A DNA stretch of 64,000 nucleotides from contig RPFO01000225.1 of assembly GCA_009746045.1 (NCBI GenBank), forward strand, positions 213,501-277,500. Direction: 5' to 3'. Below, piece by piece: positions 10,261-21,300 of the stretch. The notes beneath the pieces are model-generated. The model made no database searches, was not told the DNA's origin, and was given only the letters and a program-made list of their open reading frames with translations. The translations under genes and the position numbers were made by a program. Origin of the DNA: Mesostigma viride (lineage: Eukaryota > Streptophyta > Mesostigmatophyceae > Mesostigmatales > Mesostigmataceae). Numbering within the stretch: the stretch's first letter is position 1; each line of letters begins with the position of its first letter.

Positions 10261-10589
10261 CCTGGTAGGGTGGGTCAACCCCCCCGCGTAGCTGACTTAA
10301 TAATTGACACGCCCTTGGGCTTCTTGCGGCATTTAAGAAACAACAGCTTAAATCCGCCATGTAATCAAAGGTGAGGCCGGAGCACGGATGCCGGGCCAGC
10401 CTTACCCCGCACGCGGGGACTGCCGGACAGGCCGCCACATCCACAGCTCAGCTCAGGGACGGAGAAGACAACTGCATGGCTAGACCTCGAATATGTACCT
10501 AGGTTACATGCAGTGTCCGGTAAGTTAACCTTGACGTAACATATTAACCTTTAGACATGACACCAGGCTAGCTGCTAGCCGTCATGACT
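10261..10589. other. No gene seen
   Basis: Gap between the RT relics and the SINE-like repeats. No open exon or recognised repeat. Confidence 0.4.
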
Positions 10590-10747
10590 GGAATTGGGAC
10601 CATGCATGCACGGCGAAATATCATGCCAAAGGTCCGATGTTCGATTCCTTCAGCTGGTAGCTTCTAGGCTTTCTTACTTTCTGTATTCCGCGGAATCTCA
10701 GATTTGGGCAGCTAGCGCTTTCACTTTTGTTGCTTTCTTACGACAAA
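10590..10747 (+). mobile_element. SINE-like repeat, copy 1
   Basis: Begins near a tRNA-type B box (GTTCGATTCC, 10640-10649) and continues with GCTGGTAGCTTCTAGGC, the palindrome TTCCGCGGAA and GGGCAGCTAGCG, ending at CGACAAATTT. Related copies: 11060-11198 and 42480-42580. The start is approximate; no A box could be fixed. Confidence 0.55.
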
Positions 10748-11059
10748 TTTGTAAGATTGGTTGATATTCTAGTTAGTTTCGGCTACGTCCTCTAGGTTTG
10801 TACGTCACACTACAACCAGATTCCAGCCGTGGTCAATTACCTGCCTACTTCGGCGATACTAGAATATCACGTAGGTCCGTGCGTAGTACTCCGGCCTGCA
10901 CACTTAAACATCTAGCTAGTGATGAGTCATCTTCTATAGGTTCAACAATATCGGACATATTGGCACCCCTCTCCGCTAATTAAAGAGGTTTTTCGCAGTT
11001 GGGCTGTTTCGAAACGTCAAGTGATCGGATGCCTTCGGATCATCAGGAGACTCACACAG

Positions 11060-11198
11060 CCGCGAAGTCATGCCCAAGGGACCCCTAATAATGTTCGATT
11101 CCTTGCTGGTAGCTTCTAGGCTTTCTTACTTTCTGTGTTCCGCGGAATCTCAGATTCGGGCAGCTAGTGTTTTCACGTTTGTTGCTTTCTGACGACAA
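11060..11198 (+). mobile_element. SINE-like repeat, copy 2
   Basis: Contains the same order of blocks as copy 1: ATGTTCGATTCCTTGCTGG, TAGCTTCTAGGCTTTC, TTCCGCGGAATCTCAGATT, GGGCAGCTAGTG, ending TGACGACAA. The B-box-like word supports a tRNA-derived SINE, but the 5' end is uncertain. Confidence 0.55.
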
Positions 11199-11850
11199 TG
11201 CACGCCGCGCCCAACGATCCTGGAATCTCAGCGCCGTATAGGATCGGCGCGAATATATCCCGGCATGCATGAAAGATGCATTAATTAAATAATTAATATT
11301 AATTAAAATACGTAATAATACTTCATAATATTTAATTATAAACTCGTGCTCCCGTTGGGGAGTCACGGAGCACCGGAGTGCTTTTAATCCCTGACAGTGT
11401 GTGCACAACAGGAAGAAAGGGCAGAGACCCCCTTTCTCCTTCATATGCCAGAGGCATGCCACAGTAGCAATCGGACACGATATACGATCCGGCAAGTTCT
11501 GTGGGTGCAATAATAAGACCCATATGAGCATATCATAACAATGAGCGTGGGCAAATAACCTGATCATAGCCAGGATGTAGCATGGCTGTACAAAAGCTAA
11601 GCTGAGGCTATGGCTGGTGGTTGTGTGCCGTACGTGCTTGAGCGGGGCACGGGACTAGATATGGTGGCTAGGCTAGGCAAACATTCTAGGCATGGCTATA
11701 CCATGGCGGCAGCTAGTGACTACCAATGGTACAAGCTAGGGCTATTCTAGCCCGCAGGGGGCGACCACATCTTGTGGTTGATCATCAGGTCCCCGCCCCT
11801 CTGGACAGTGAGTACACCTTGGGCTTCTGGGGGTCCTGCTTGTGGCGGAG

Positions 11851-12151
11851 TGAGGTAGAACTGCGTGGGTGCCACCGCCTTCCCCACTCACGGGACAAGG
11901 CGGCCCCCCCACCAGTCCTACTCACCTTCCCCTCCCCTGAGGATAAGCAGCGGTTCCTCTCTCGTCGCAAGCGGTTGCACGACCTCACCTGGACGCTGGA
12001 TGACGACCTCACCCCCGCTCAGCAACAGCAGCGACGCGACCTGTGGCCGGAATACCTCCGCCATAAGCAGGACCCCCAGAAGCCCAAGGTGTACTGGAGG
12101 GGCGGGGACCTGATGATCAACCACAAGATGTGGACGCCCCCAGCGGGCTAG
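11851..12151 (+). pseudogene. C-terminal part of ORF1 in element E2
   Basis: Open from the truncation point to TAG at 12149-12151. It reads CHRLPHSRDKAAPP, VLLTFPSPEDKQRFLSRRKR, LTWTLDDDLTPAQQQQRRDL and KVYWRGGDLMINHKMWTPP. The order (beta-like segment, basic helix, DDLT-QQQ block, final hairpin) resembles the nucleic-acid-binding C-terminal domain of LINE ORF1 proteins. An in-frame ATG at 11726 lies in LINE-C sequence and is not a genuine start. Confidence 0.65.
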
Positions 12152-12577
12152 AATAGCAATAGCCCTAGCTTGTAACCATTGGCGTCACTGCCGCTAAGGC
12201 AGCCATGCCTAGAATGTTGCCTAGCTGTGCCCACACACCTAGTCACGTGCCGCCAACGCACGGTACACAACCAGCCATAGCCTTAGCCTAGTCCTAGTAC
12301 AGCCATGCTACGCCCTGGCTATGTTCAGATTACTTGCCCACGCTCCTTGCTATGATATGTTCACATGGGTCTTATTGCACCCACAGTTTGCCGGATCGTT
12401 AGCCTGTCCTTTTAGCTAGCCGCGCCCGATTGCAGCTGCATGGCATGCCTTTGGCATGCAGGAGACTGGGGGTCTCTGCCCTTTCTCCTGTAGTGCACAC
12501 ACAGGGATTAAAAGCACTTCGGTGCTCCGTGACTCCCCAACGGGAGCACGAGTTTAATTAATTAATTAATTAATTAA
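11851..12577 (+). mobile_element. Element E2: 5'-truncated ORF1-only element inserted in LINE-C
   Basis: Plus-strand copy of the same family as LINE-C, bounded by TTGTGGCGGAG (11840-11850 and 12578-12588). It carries the ORF1 C terminus, a 3' UTR with CCCTTTCTCCTGTAGTGCAC, the hairpin GTGCTCC/GGAGCAC at about 12522-12550 and an (AATT)n tail. Being opposite to its host, it creates the large imperfect palindrome between about 11300 and 12580. Confidence 0.82.
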
Positions 12578-14167
12578 TTGTGGCGGAGGTATTCCGGCCA
12601 CAGGCCGGTCGCGTCGCTGCTGCTGCTGAGTGGGGGTCAGGTCGTCATCCAGCGTCCAGGTGAGGTCGTGCAACCTCTTGCGACGAGAGAGGAACCGCTG
12701 CTTGTCCTCAGGGGAGCTAGGGGAAGGTGAGCACTGAGCAGGCCGGGCTGGTGGGGGAGCCGCCTTGTCCCGTGAGTGAGGAAGGCGGTGGCACCCAGTC
12801 GCAGTTCTACCTCGTGCACCTACCATGAGGGTAATGAGCTGGTTCTTGAGCTCGTCAGCAAGGGAGGTTGACGTCTCCGACCTGGCTTCTGGGGCAAACG
12901 ACGCAGCACCATGCACTCGGCTCTCGCGGCGAGCGCGGTCCGTGACCTCCCGTTGCTGCATGGGCCTGGCGGTGTTCCTCCAGCTCCTGGAGCTTCATGG
13001 CGATGGCGTCAGTGGTTGAGGTGGTCGCTGACCGCAGCAGGTCCGCGTAGGAGAGCGGCGGGAGGTCGCCAGCATCCTGCCGGGGTGCATGGCTGCCCAG
13101 GATGCGATGGTGGCCGTCTGCTACGGCCGCTATCTTTGGGACCTGCATGGCCAGGGCCTCGGTGTGGGCGGTGATGGCTTCAAGCTTCTTCATGAGCACG
13201 CCGCACTTGCCCTCCACCTGGTCAAGGTGAGAGACAAGTGCAGCGTGCGTTTCCGATGCCTGTGCCGCGGTGTGTAGCGCCGTGAACTGGGGTTGTAGCT
13301 TGTGGACGACCCGGGTTTCCACATATTGGAGACCCGGGCCTCCACCGTGTTGAGTGTGGTGTTCAGCGATGTCATCTTCTCGGCCAGCGGCCAGGTCACG
13401 TGCTCCTCCAGCACTGCGCAGATGTTGAATCCTTGCAGAGGGAGGGAGCCGATGGGGCTGCGGCCGGCTGCGCGGGGGCTGGGGTGCTGAGCGCTCGATC
13501 TGCAGATGTCGCCGAGGCTGCGCTGGTCTAGTACATAGCTGGTCAAGATACTGAACAGGCGTTGGCGTGGTTCGTCATAAGTGTAGAGCCCTAGGACGTG
13601 TCGCGGTAGTCGATAGCTGCCCCCCCCTTCGGGGGCACAAAGAGCTTCCGTTCCTGTGCGAGAAACTGGAGGACCTCGCGACGCATTCCTGCGGCGACAG
13701 CCCCTGCCGCTCGAGGAGGGAGAACATTCTGTCGCCGGGCGAGAATTGGCGAGCTCCATTTGTGGCGATCGTGGCATCAGTGGTTTCTTGGGCTCAGGCG
13801 AGGCGCTTGGCGATGGTTCGGGCGGATAAGCCTGGCGGCTTGACAAGGGCGAGGGCGAGAGGGTCGGGCTGGGCGCCGGGAAGCTGTTCCAGCTCCTTTT
13901 CCAGCCCTCGTTTGGCTTCCGGAGTCGTCATAGCTGCTTGTCACGTGCGTAACTGTTTAAGGATACAGCGCTGTACTGCGTGTCAGTCGTAACCGATTAT
14001 ACTGGCGTGTGCGTCTTAATAAGGCGCATCGAACGCAAGTGGTCTGACCGAATTTGGGGCTCAGATGCAAAAGATCTGAGCTCCGCCGTCAGCCATACCG
14101 CCGTCAGCCATCCGCGATTGCAAACACGCAGCTTCCGCTGAGATCACGGTGGTGCAGGTGCACCTGA

Positions 14168-15370
14168 ATGAAAGATGCATGGGAGGCCGTACACGTACGA
14201 GTTGAAATTGGGAAGTGCACCCTCACGGGCAACTGAGATTATCCGATCTCACGAAAGAAGCTAGTGGCGTGCAGCGCCAGCGGGTCCATATAGCTAGTCC
14301 CATTTTAGGCACTTGCACTGTACACCGGGGAGTGGGGCGTTTTGCCTCGTAAGGGCGTACGATTGGGACTTAGAATTTTTGCATGAGGTAACTTATTAAT
14401 TAAAATTTTGCAAAATAAAATGGTGGCCTCTGCCTCACTAAATATACAGATCTTTTACCTCCTGTCATTGAAGACAGCACGGACTTATCAAATCCCGAGA
14501 GACGGCCGGGAAATCCTTAGCAAGTGCTATCCAGGAATCGTAGCGGGTGGTCGTTTCTTGTCTAGTTTCCTACAAGACGGCCTTCCTCCGTCGGTAGAGA
14601 GCGGTGGTCCCCTTTAGGTCGGGCGTCTCTCTGCTTGTTCATACAGACACAAGACTTCCGGTCTATTGGATATCAAAGAGACAACCAGATATGGCTGTCC
14701 AATAACAGGGCCTGAAGTGAGGATGTTTGGTTATTAGAAATAACTTCACATGATTGGGGTATCCGCTTGATGGCTATGTGCAGACAAGCAGGCAAAGCTT
14801 ATGTCTCCTTCGACACAGACCCGAGTCCAACGCAATCTCACAGGTCTCAGCCAATCAGAACACAGACGAACCGGTAAGGTTCTCTCTAGATATGCTTTAC
14901 ACCCCTGCGTCAGAAAGATCCTAAATGACATCAGTCAGATTACAGTGAACGCTGAACGCCAAGGTCGCGTACTTGGATGTAACAGTGTACACGCTGTCAG
15001 AAAAGACTGTTACAGTCTGTAAGTCCAAAAAAAAGGCTAATGTTCAGGAGGAAAAAGCTTGTGCTGCCACTTGCTGGCCAGCACATGCACTTATTTATTT
15101 ACACAAATACAGCATGACTCCTGATCAGGAGTCTGGCGCGGGGAATCCCAGACGCCCAGGCCTACATGCCATCACAAGGCTGTGAATGGAAGCTTGTCGA
15201 GCAAGTATAGTAGGAGCTGGATGGGTTATACTGGTACGGTACGCGATGATCATAGATATGCACAGCAAACATATAGTAATAATGTGCCCAGTACTAAAGA
15301 TCAGTGGACAAAGCACTGCAATCATTTTGCGTTTGAAATGCCGCATGGCCAATGTTTTGGTTGGGCTTGT
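14168..15370. other. Intergenic, no gene seen
   Basis: No exon signal. It holds the solitary 12-mer CAAAGAGACAAC at 14674-14685. TTACA words near 15010 and 14939 (TGTAA on the minus strand) could be poly(A) signals of the M48 gene, but this is uncertain at that distance. Confidence 0.45.
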
Positions 15371-18300
15371 TTACGTTTCAACCATCTTGATTTGGTTGGT
15401 CTCGTTGACCGCCTGTGTCTCTGGGCGTATCGGCCGGCCCGTCCTCAGAATGCCTTGGTACTGCTCTCCCCTTGACCAGGCATCGATTTCCCGCGCCCGC
15501 ATCACGGGCAGGGGGTGGGACAGCTGTCTTGTGTGCGCATTCCTGCACAGCATCCGGGGTGCCATTGGAAGTGGGCATGCCGACAATGGGTCGGAACGAA
15601 TGGTCAGCAATTGCATGGCACCAGCTGGTCCGCGATAAAAGAAGGATCCTCACACCCTCAGGGTGCAGGTGCCTTGTACTACTTGCAGTACATAGTAATG
15701 CACCCAGCCGCAAGGATAGGAAAACATCGCCAATAAGATTGCCAAAAGCATCGCCTCACTCGGCATGAACATGCATGGCATCACCAGAAAACACCTGCCA
15801 CAAGAGGGTCTTGCACCCTACAGCCACAGCCACCAGCCGTGATGAACTCCTCCAGAAGATCCAAGGGGTCTGCACGAGAAGCCTCTAAAGGGTCTGCACA
15901 AGAAGCCACCACCACAGGTATTGACCGCGCGTGACACTGCGTCGCACGGCAAGCACACATATGTCCAGATTCGTGGCTGTCCCTAAGACCAAGGCTGGGC
16001 CACCGCGTGGTGTTACAGGGGTGGGCAACCCCTGAAGGAGGTGGGGCTGTGCTTTTCTAGGACATACCGCAGGTACCACCCCAGTGGCGAGCTGGATGCC
16101 TCGTCGTAGCTGCGCGCCTGCTGCAGGAAGGCATCCACGTTGAGCTCGTTCGCGAGCGAGGGGCAGCCGCCCGCCAGCTTCATGAGGACGGAGATGACCA
16201 CCTGGCAGGGTGGTGCAGGGGGCAGCGGGTCAGGGTAGCGAGGTGCAAGGAAGAAAAGGACATCAGTTCAGTCCAGGGGGGTTTCAACTACATGCGCAAG
16301 AGAACATGACCGCCCGAGCTTATGCGACAATTGCGGGCGAGGTGTAGACGAGGGGCATGTGTGCCCAAGGGGAAGCCATGCCAACATCGTCTGCTTCTGG
16401 CTCGAGGTCAAGGCAGGTCGCCAGCTGAAGCTATCGACAGGCATGGATGACGTAGGGGTAAGCATCGCGAGTCCTCCCTCGAAATGTGCTGTGATCAACG
16501 ACAGAGATCATGCAGATCAAATAGGAGGATGTACCAAGAGAATCAACAGACGGTTCACTAAAGCTTCAACCTATTCCTGTTGCACACAAGTGGCAGGGAC
16601 GACTACTGACTACCATGCCGAGGGCAACGGGTACAAGCCGTAGTAACCACTTAAAACATAGCCTGTCAAGTGAACGGAATCGAGCAGACACAGATAGGTT
16701 GTCCTTGCAACCCACATGCAGGCACAGGGCTGATTTCAAAGCAACTACAAGTTCCCTGTCAGCACCAGCAACCGCCATACAGTATCAGGATCAGATACAA
16801 ACAGCCCTAGACTCGGCTCTTGCGGCCGGAGTATGTACCTTGGGGTTCTGCGCCACCAGCAGCGCTGCGCGGTCGCACGTTAGCTCTGCCGCCCGCAACC
16901 ACCGCAGCAGCTGCTCCTCAAGGTTGTTCGCGATGAGCGCGCCAAAGCCTGCCCGCAGAGTGTCCGGTGTGGCCCAAAAGATTTCATAAAAAACTATGGC
17001 AACCATGAGCATCAGGTACATCAGGTACCCATGTACATCACTACGATGGATCGCCAGGGAAACAAAAAACCCACAAAAAGGAAAAGGAAAAAAAGGACAA
17101 ACCAGGAAGAAGCAAGCGACCGCTCCATGCATGCCCCATCCAGCCATCTGCCATCCCAACTATGGGGCAAACCTGGGCAAACCTGGCCAGACGGCATGGC
17201 ATGCCCCGCTCACACCCTGGCAGATGTCCAACTTTGGGAATAAATAGCACCGGCATGTGCTCGTCTACGCATGTCAGCTGCCATGCTGGCCAGCCCCTCT
17301 GGCCGGTACAACGGAAAACAACCGCATCATCAGAAATAGATGGGCAAGGCATGACTAGACCATTCTTCCATCATCATACAAAAGCAAGCTAGCTGAGCCA
17401 TTCCCAGGACATCTGAACACATGGCATTTGGCTGAGCATGAGACCACACCACATTCCCCACCCCAAACCTGGCAGCCAGCATAGACACGCCCCATCCCAC
17501 ACAGCGGCTGCTCCTGCTGCTGCCACATCTTGCCACACCTTGCCGCACCTTGCCACACCTTGCCACACCATGAGATGCTTATCCTGGCGTACCGGGTAGG
17601 CTGATGGCCCCCAGCGCGATGATGTTGGCAAATGTCAGCCACACGCCGTGATCGCACACCAGGTGGCCCATCTCGTGAGCGATCACGGTCTGCCATGTGC
17701 CCACGTGTGCAAGGCAGACGCACGTGCGGCGGCACGGCACAGGTCCAGCGCGGTTTGTCAGAGGCCATTTGTGAGCATGGCGGCGCTTTGTCAGCATGGC
17801 GGATCGTTTGTGAGCATGGCGGCCCCGACGAGGGGGTGTGCTACGGGCACTATGCCCTGCGGGTTAGCAGGCAGGCAGGTGGTGACCAGGGAGAAGAACC
17901 TGGCAAAGCAAAATATAGAGCGAATTCCTACCGCAAGGCACGACAGCAAAATTTAACGGTGGTTGCCTTGGCAAACTTGCTTTCCTAGCTTTGCTCACTC
18001 AACTCCATCAGCGCGCACAACACCCCAACACACGCAGCCAACGCTTCTTCCGGCAAGCCCTACCAAATCATCGTGTGGGAGAACAAGTCTCAACCGCCAC
18101 CCAATTACCTCCACAAGCGAGCGAGGGGCATTTGGCTATGCGTGCCGCCACGGCCCGCTAGCATCGACGTGGCATCGCGCCACGTCGATCACCCGCCGGT
18201 CTGCCAGTACCTGCACTGCATTGCATAAACAAAATACTGCCACCCGCACCCTTGACAACCAGCTACCGCGGTGGACTGCCAGCGGAAAGTTGCACGTCAA

Positions 18301-21300
18301 CTAGAATGACTACTACTATAATGAGTCAACTGCAGCACGGCCAGCCTCAGTGCCACCATCGCTGGAATCAGAACACGGTGGCACGACGGACAGACGTCCT
18401 AAACCGAATAGTCCCAACATCCACACCCCCACAAACGGGCCCCACCAGAGCTTGCCCGCACGACGCGCTACAAATGGCATGTCACTACACAGCATACTAT
18501 CCATGAGACAACTCGAGCTACTACACTACATACCTGTAGTGCTTTAGTGACCGGCCCTCCCCCTCACCTGCAGCTCGGCTAGTGTGAGCAGCTCGACAAG
18601 GCTGGTGGTGACAACGATGAAGGGCTTTCGACCCGCGATGGCGAGCGTGTACGCGTTGGGCGTTGGGTCCTGGCGCACATACAGGTCCGGCAGGGGGATT
18701 CCCAGGATGCACGCCGCCTCCACCAGCAGCCGATGGACAGCTGGCATCTGCGACAGACAGGAGGCGAGGGAGGGGTATTGGGGCAACAAGGAACGCAGGA
18801 AAAGAGAGGGGGTTCGATAATCGCACCACACAGGCAGGCCGGGGGGGGGGGACAGGGGCAGCAAGCAGAGAGGGGTACTAACCAACCTGCAAGAGGCGGG
18901 GGGGGGGGGGAGGAACAAGGAAAGCAAGCAACCAGGAAAGCAACAAGGAGGGGTACCAGTTATCTGAAGCACGGAGGGGGGGGCCGGGAGGGGAGGAGGG
19001 GTAACTGCGTAACAAGGGAAGAAAGCAAGGGAGGGGGAAAGCTTTTTGCAACACTTCATAGGAGAGAGGGGTATGCGTGTGGGCGCCAACAGGCAACAAA
19101 GAGGTTTTCGCGATCCTGGTTCTCCCCCACTTTCAACGGCTACAAAAAATTCCACCACTTTGACCCTACCTGCTCCCCCCCCCCCCCCCCCCAACTTCCA
19201 ACTGCCCATTTTAGCCTACCTGGTTCTCCCCCACTTTGACACTGGTCCCGATGTTCTCGAGGATCATCAGCTGCTCCGCGACGGGGCCTGCTTCCCCCCA
19301 CGACGACAGGCCCCGCAGCCGCCACCGCCACCGCAAGGACAGGGTCGCACCCAGAGGAGCGCACGAACAGACGTCATGCACAGGGGGGACATGGGAGCAG
19401 GGGTGCACAAGTAGCAAGGAGCATTAGATGAAGGACATGCAAATCCAGGGGGGGAATGGAGAAGTGAATCACCCACAATGCACCACCCTGGCATGGACAA
19501 CCCCAGGGGCAACACGGAAGGCAGCAGCGCTGCACGTGCCACCTCTAATGCATGCCATCTGTTCCGTAGCGCCGCCCCTGCAAACGAGCCTCACGCACCC
19601 CCCACCTGGGCTAACTGGTGTGATGGGGGAGACCACTTGCCCCTCTAACACACCATCCACCAATGCCACTGTTTCTTCCTTTCCCCCCCCACCCCACACA
19701 AATACCGCTCCCCCCCCTCATGCCAGTAGGGGTGCAACCTCCCCTTGTCCCCACAGGGAAGAACTCCACCAAGCTGGCCAGGAGCGGGAACGTGTGCGCT
19801 AACGAACATGCCCACATCGAATCCTTGCCTCACTGTGTGCAGACCATTGCCTTTCCTTCCCTCTTGTCAATCTCACCAATTCTAGAGAGCGAGAGTGCTG
19901 TCGTGACTGCAGTTTTAAGCACACAGTGAGGTAAGGAACGATAAATTATTATTATTGTTATTGGGAGGTATTGGTTTGATATTCGGCACAAGATACCTCA
20001 CGTTGTGTGCGCTGCCTAGTGCGCCGCTGCCTCGTGCTTCTGCACAATGACGACACGATGGTGCACATGCTAACAAAGCCATAGGCATCCGTTCACACAG
20101 TCGAGTTCCACGCCAGTCACTGTAAACGACAGACATGCAGCAGCATACCAGTATGCAACGCCCACTGCGACCCACAGCAACAGCTGGCACACCGTGGGGG
20201 GGCAGGCATCCCCATGGGGGCTTGCACTCATGCATACTAGTTATAAAACAGCAAGTAACGCCACAAGGCCCCACTCACTCTTCCGCCAGTGACACTACAG
20301 AAGCCCACTTAGGCACTCACTCAGCAGGTTCTTCCCGACCACTTCCAGCCCAGGCAGCATCCGCAGCAGCTGGGTGTTCTGTAGGGGAGTCACGTGACCA
20401 GAGGGCAGCAGTTGTGGCATTGGGGTTGAGAACGACCAGATGGCAAGCCAAAGGACGCTGGCATTGGGGGTCAGGACGGCAAGCCAGGGTGGACCAGTAA
20501 AACGTAGTCAGATGACGTTTTGATTATGACAAGGACATTGTATAGGACAATGTACTCTTCCATTGTGCTGTATTATGGAATCAGCCGCCCATGTAAGCGG
20601 CAGCGGCAACATCCGCACCTTCCACATATACGATCCCGGATGAGCAATTCCATGATTTCATGTGGAGCCCGCATCCTGATTTGATATGGTGCCCGCATCC
20701 TGATTTGATGTGGTGCCCGCATCCTGATTTGATATGGTGCCCGCATCCTGATTTGATGTGGTGCCCGCATCCTGATTCCATATGGTGCCCGCATCCTGAT
20801 TTGATGTGGTGCCCGCATCCTGATTTGATGTGGTGTCCGCATCCTGATTTGATGTGGTGTCCGCATCCTGATTCCATATGGTGCCCGCATCCTGATTTGA
20901 TGTGGTGTCCGCATCCTGATTTGATATGGTGCCCGCATCCTGATTTGATATGGTGTCCGCATCCTGATTTGATAATGGTGCCCGCATCCTGATTTCATGT
21001 GGTGCCCGAATCCTGATTTGATATGGTGTCCGCATCCTGATTCCATATGGTGCCCGCATCCTGATTTGATGTGGTGTCCGCATCCTGATTTGATATGGTG
21101 CCCGCATCCTGATTTGATATGGTGTCCGCATCCTGATTTGATATGGTGCCCGCATCCTGATTCCATATGGTGCCCGCATCCTGATTTGATGTGGTGCCCG
21201 CATCCTGATTTGATGTGGTGCCCGCATCCTGATTCCATATGGTGCCCGCATCCTGATTTGATGTGGTGCCCGCATCCTGATTCCATATGGTGCCCGCATC

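Larger units (their letters stand above)
11747..13931 (-). pseudogene. ORF1 of LINE-C, frameshifted and interrupted by E2
   Basis: Starts MTTPEAKRGLEKELEQL. A stop or frameshift follows about 45 codons in. Later segments are FSPGDRMFSLLERQGLSPQE, a coiled-coil-like stretch at 13180-13320 (VEGKCGVLMKKLEAI), PPLSYADLLRSA at 13030-13070 and SPEDKQRFLSRRKRLHDL at 12660-12720. The C-terminal part (KQDPQKPKVY, then RGGDLMINHKMW) lies beyond the E2 insertion, at 11760-11850. Such proteins bind element RNA. At least two frameshifts and the insertion make it inactive. Confidence 0.68.
11282..14167 (-). mobile_element. LINE-C: full-length ORF1-only retroelement, split by E2
   Basis: Minus-strand element bounded by a direct repeat of ATGAAAGATGCA (11269-11280 and 14168-14179; the next T also matches). 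From its 5' end it has a roughly 235-bp leader, ORF1 (start 13931, stop 11747-11749), a 3' UTR of about 400 bp, the GTGCTCC/GGAGCAC hairpin near 11346-11374 and an AT-rich tail. Without the inserted E2 it is about 2.15 kb. No endonuclease or RT sequence exists in it. Confidence 0.75.

Noticed and set aside
11726..11850. Start of a 141-codon frame at 11726
   Set aside because: This part is antisense LINE-C; the coding similarity begins only at the E2 boundary (11851).
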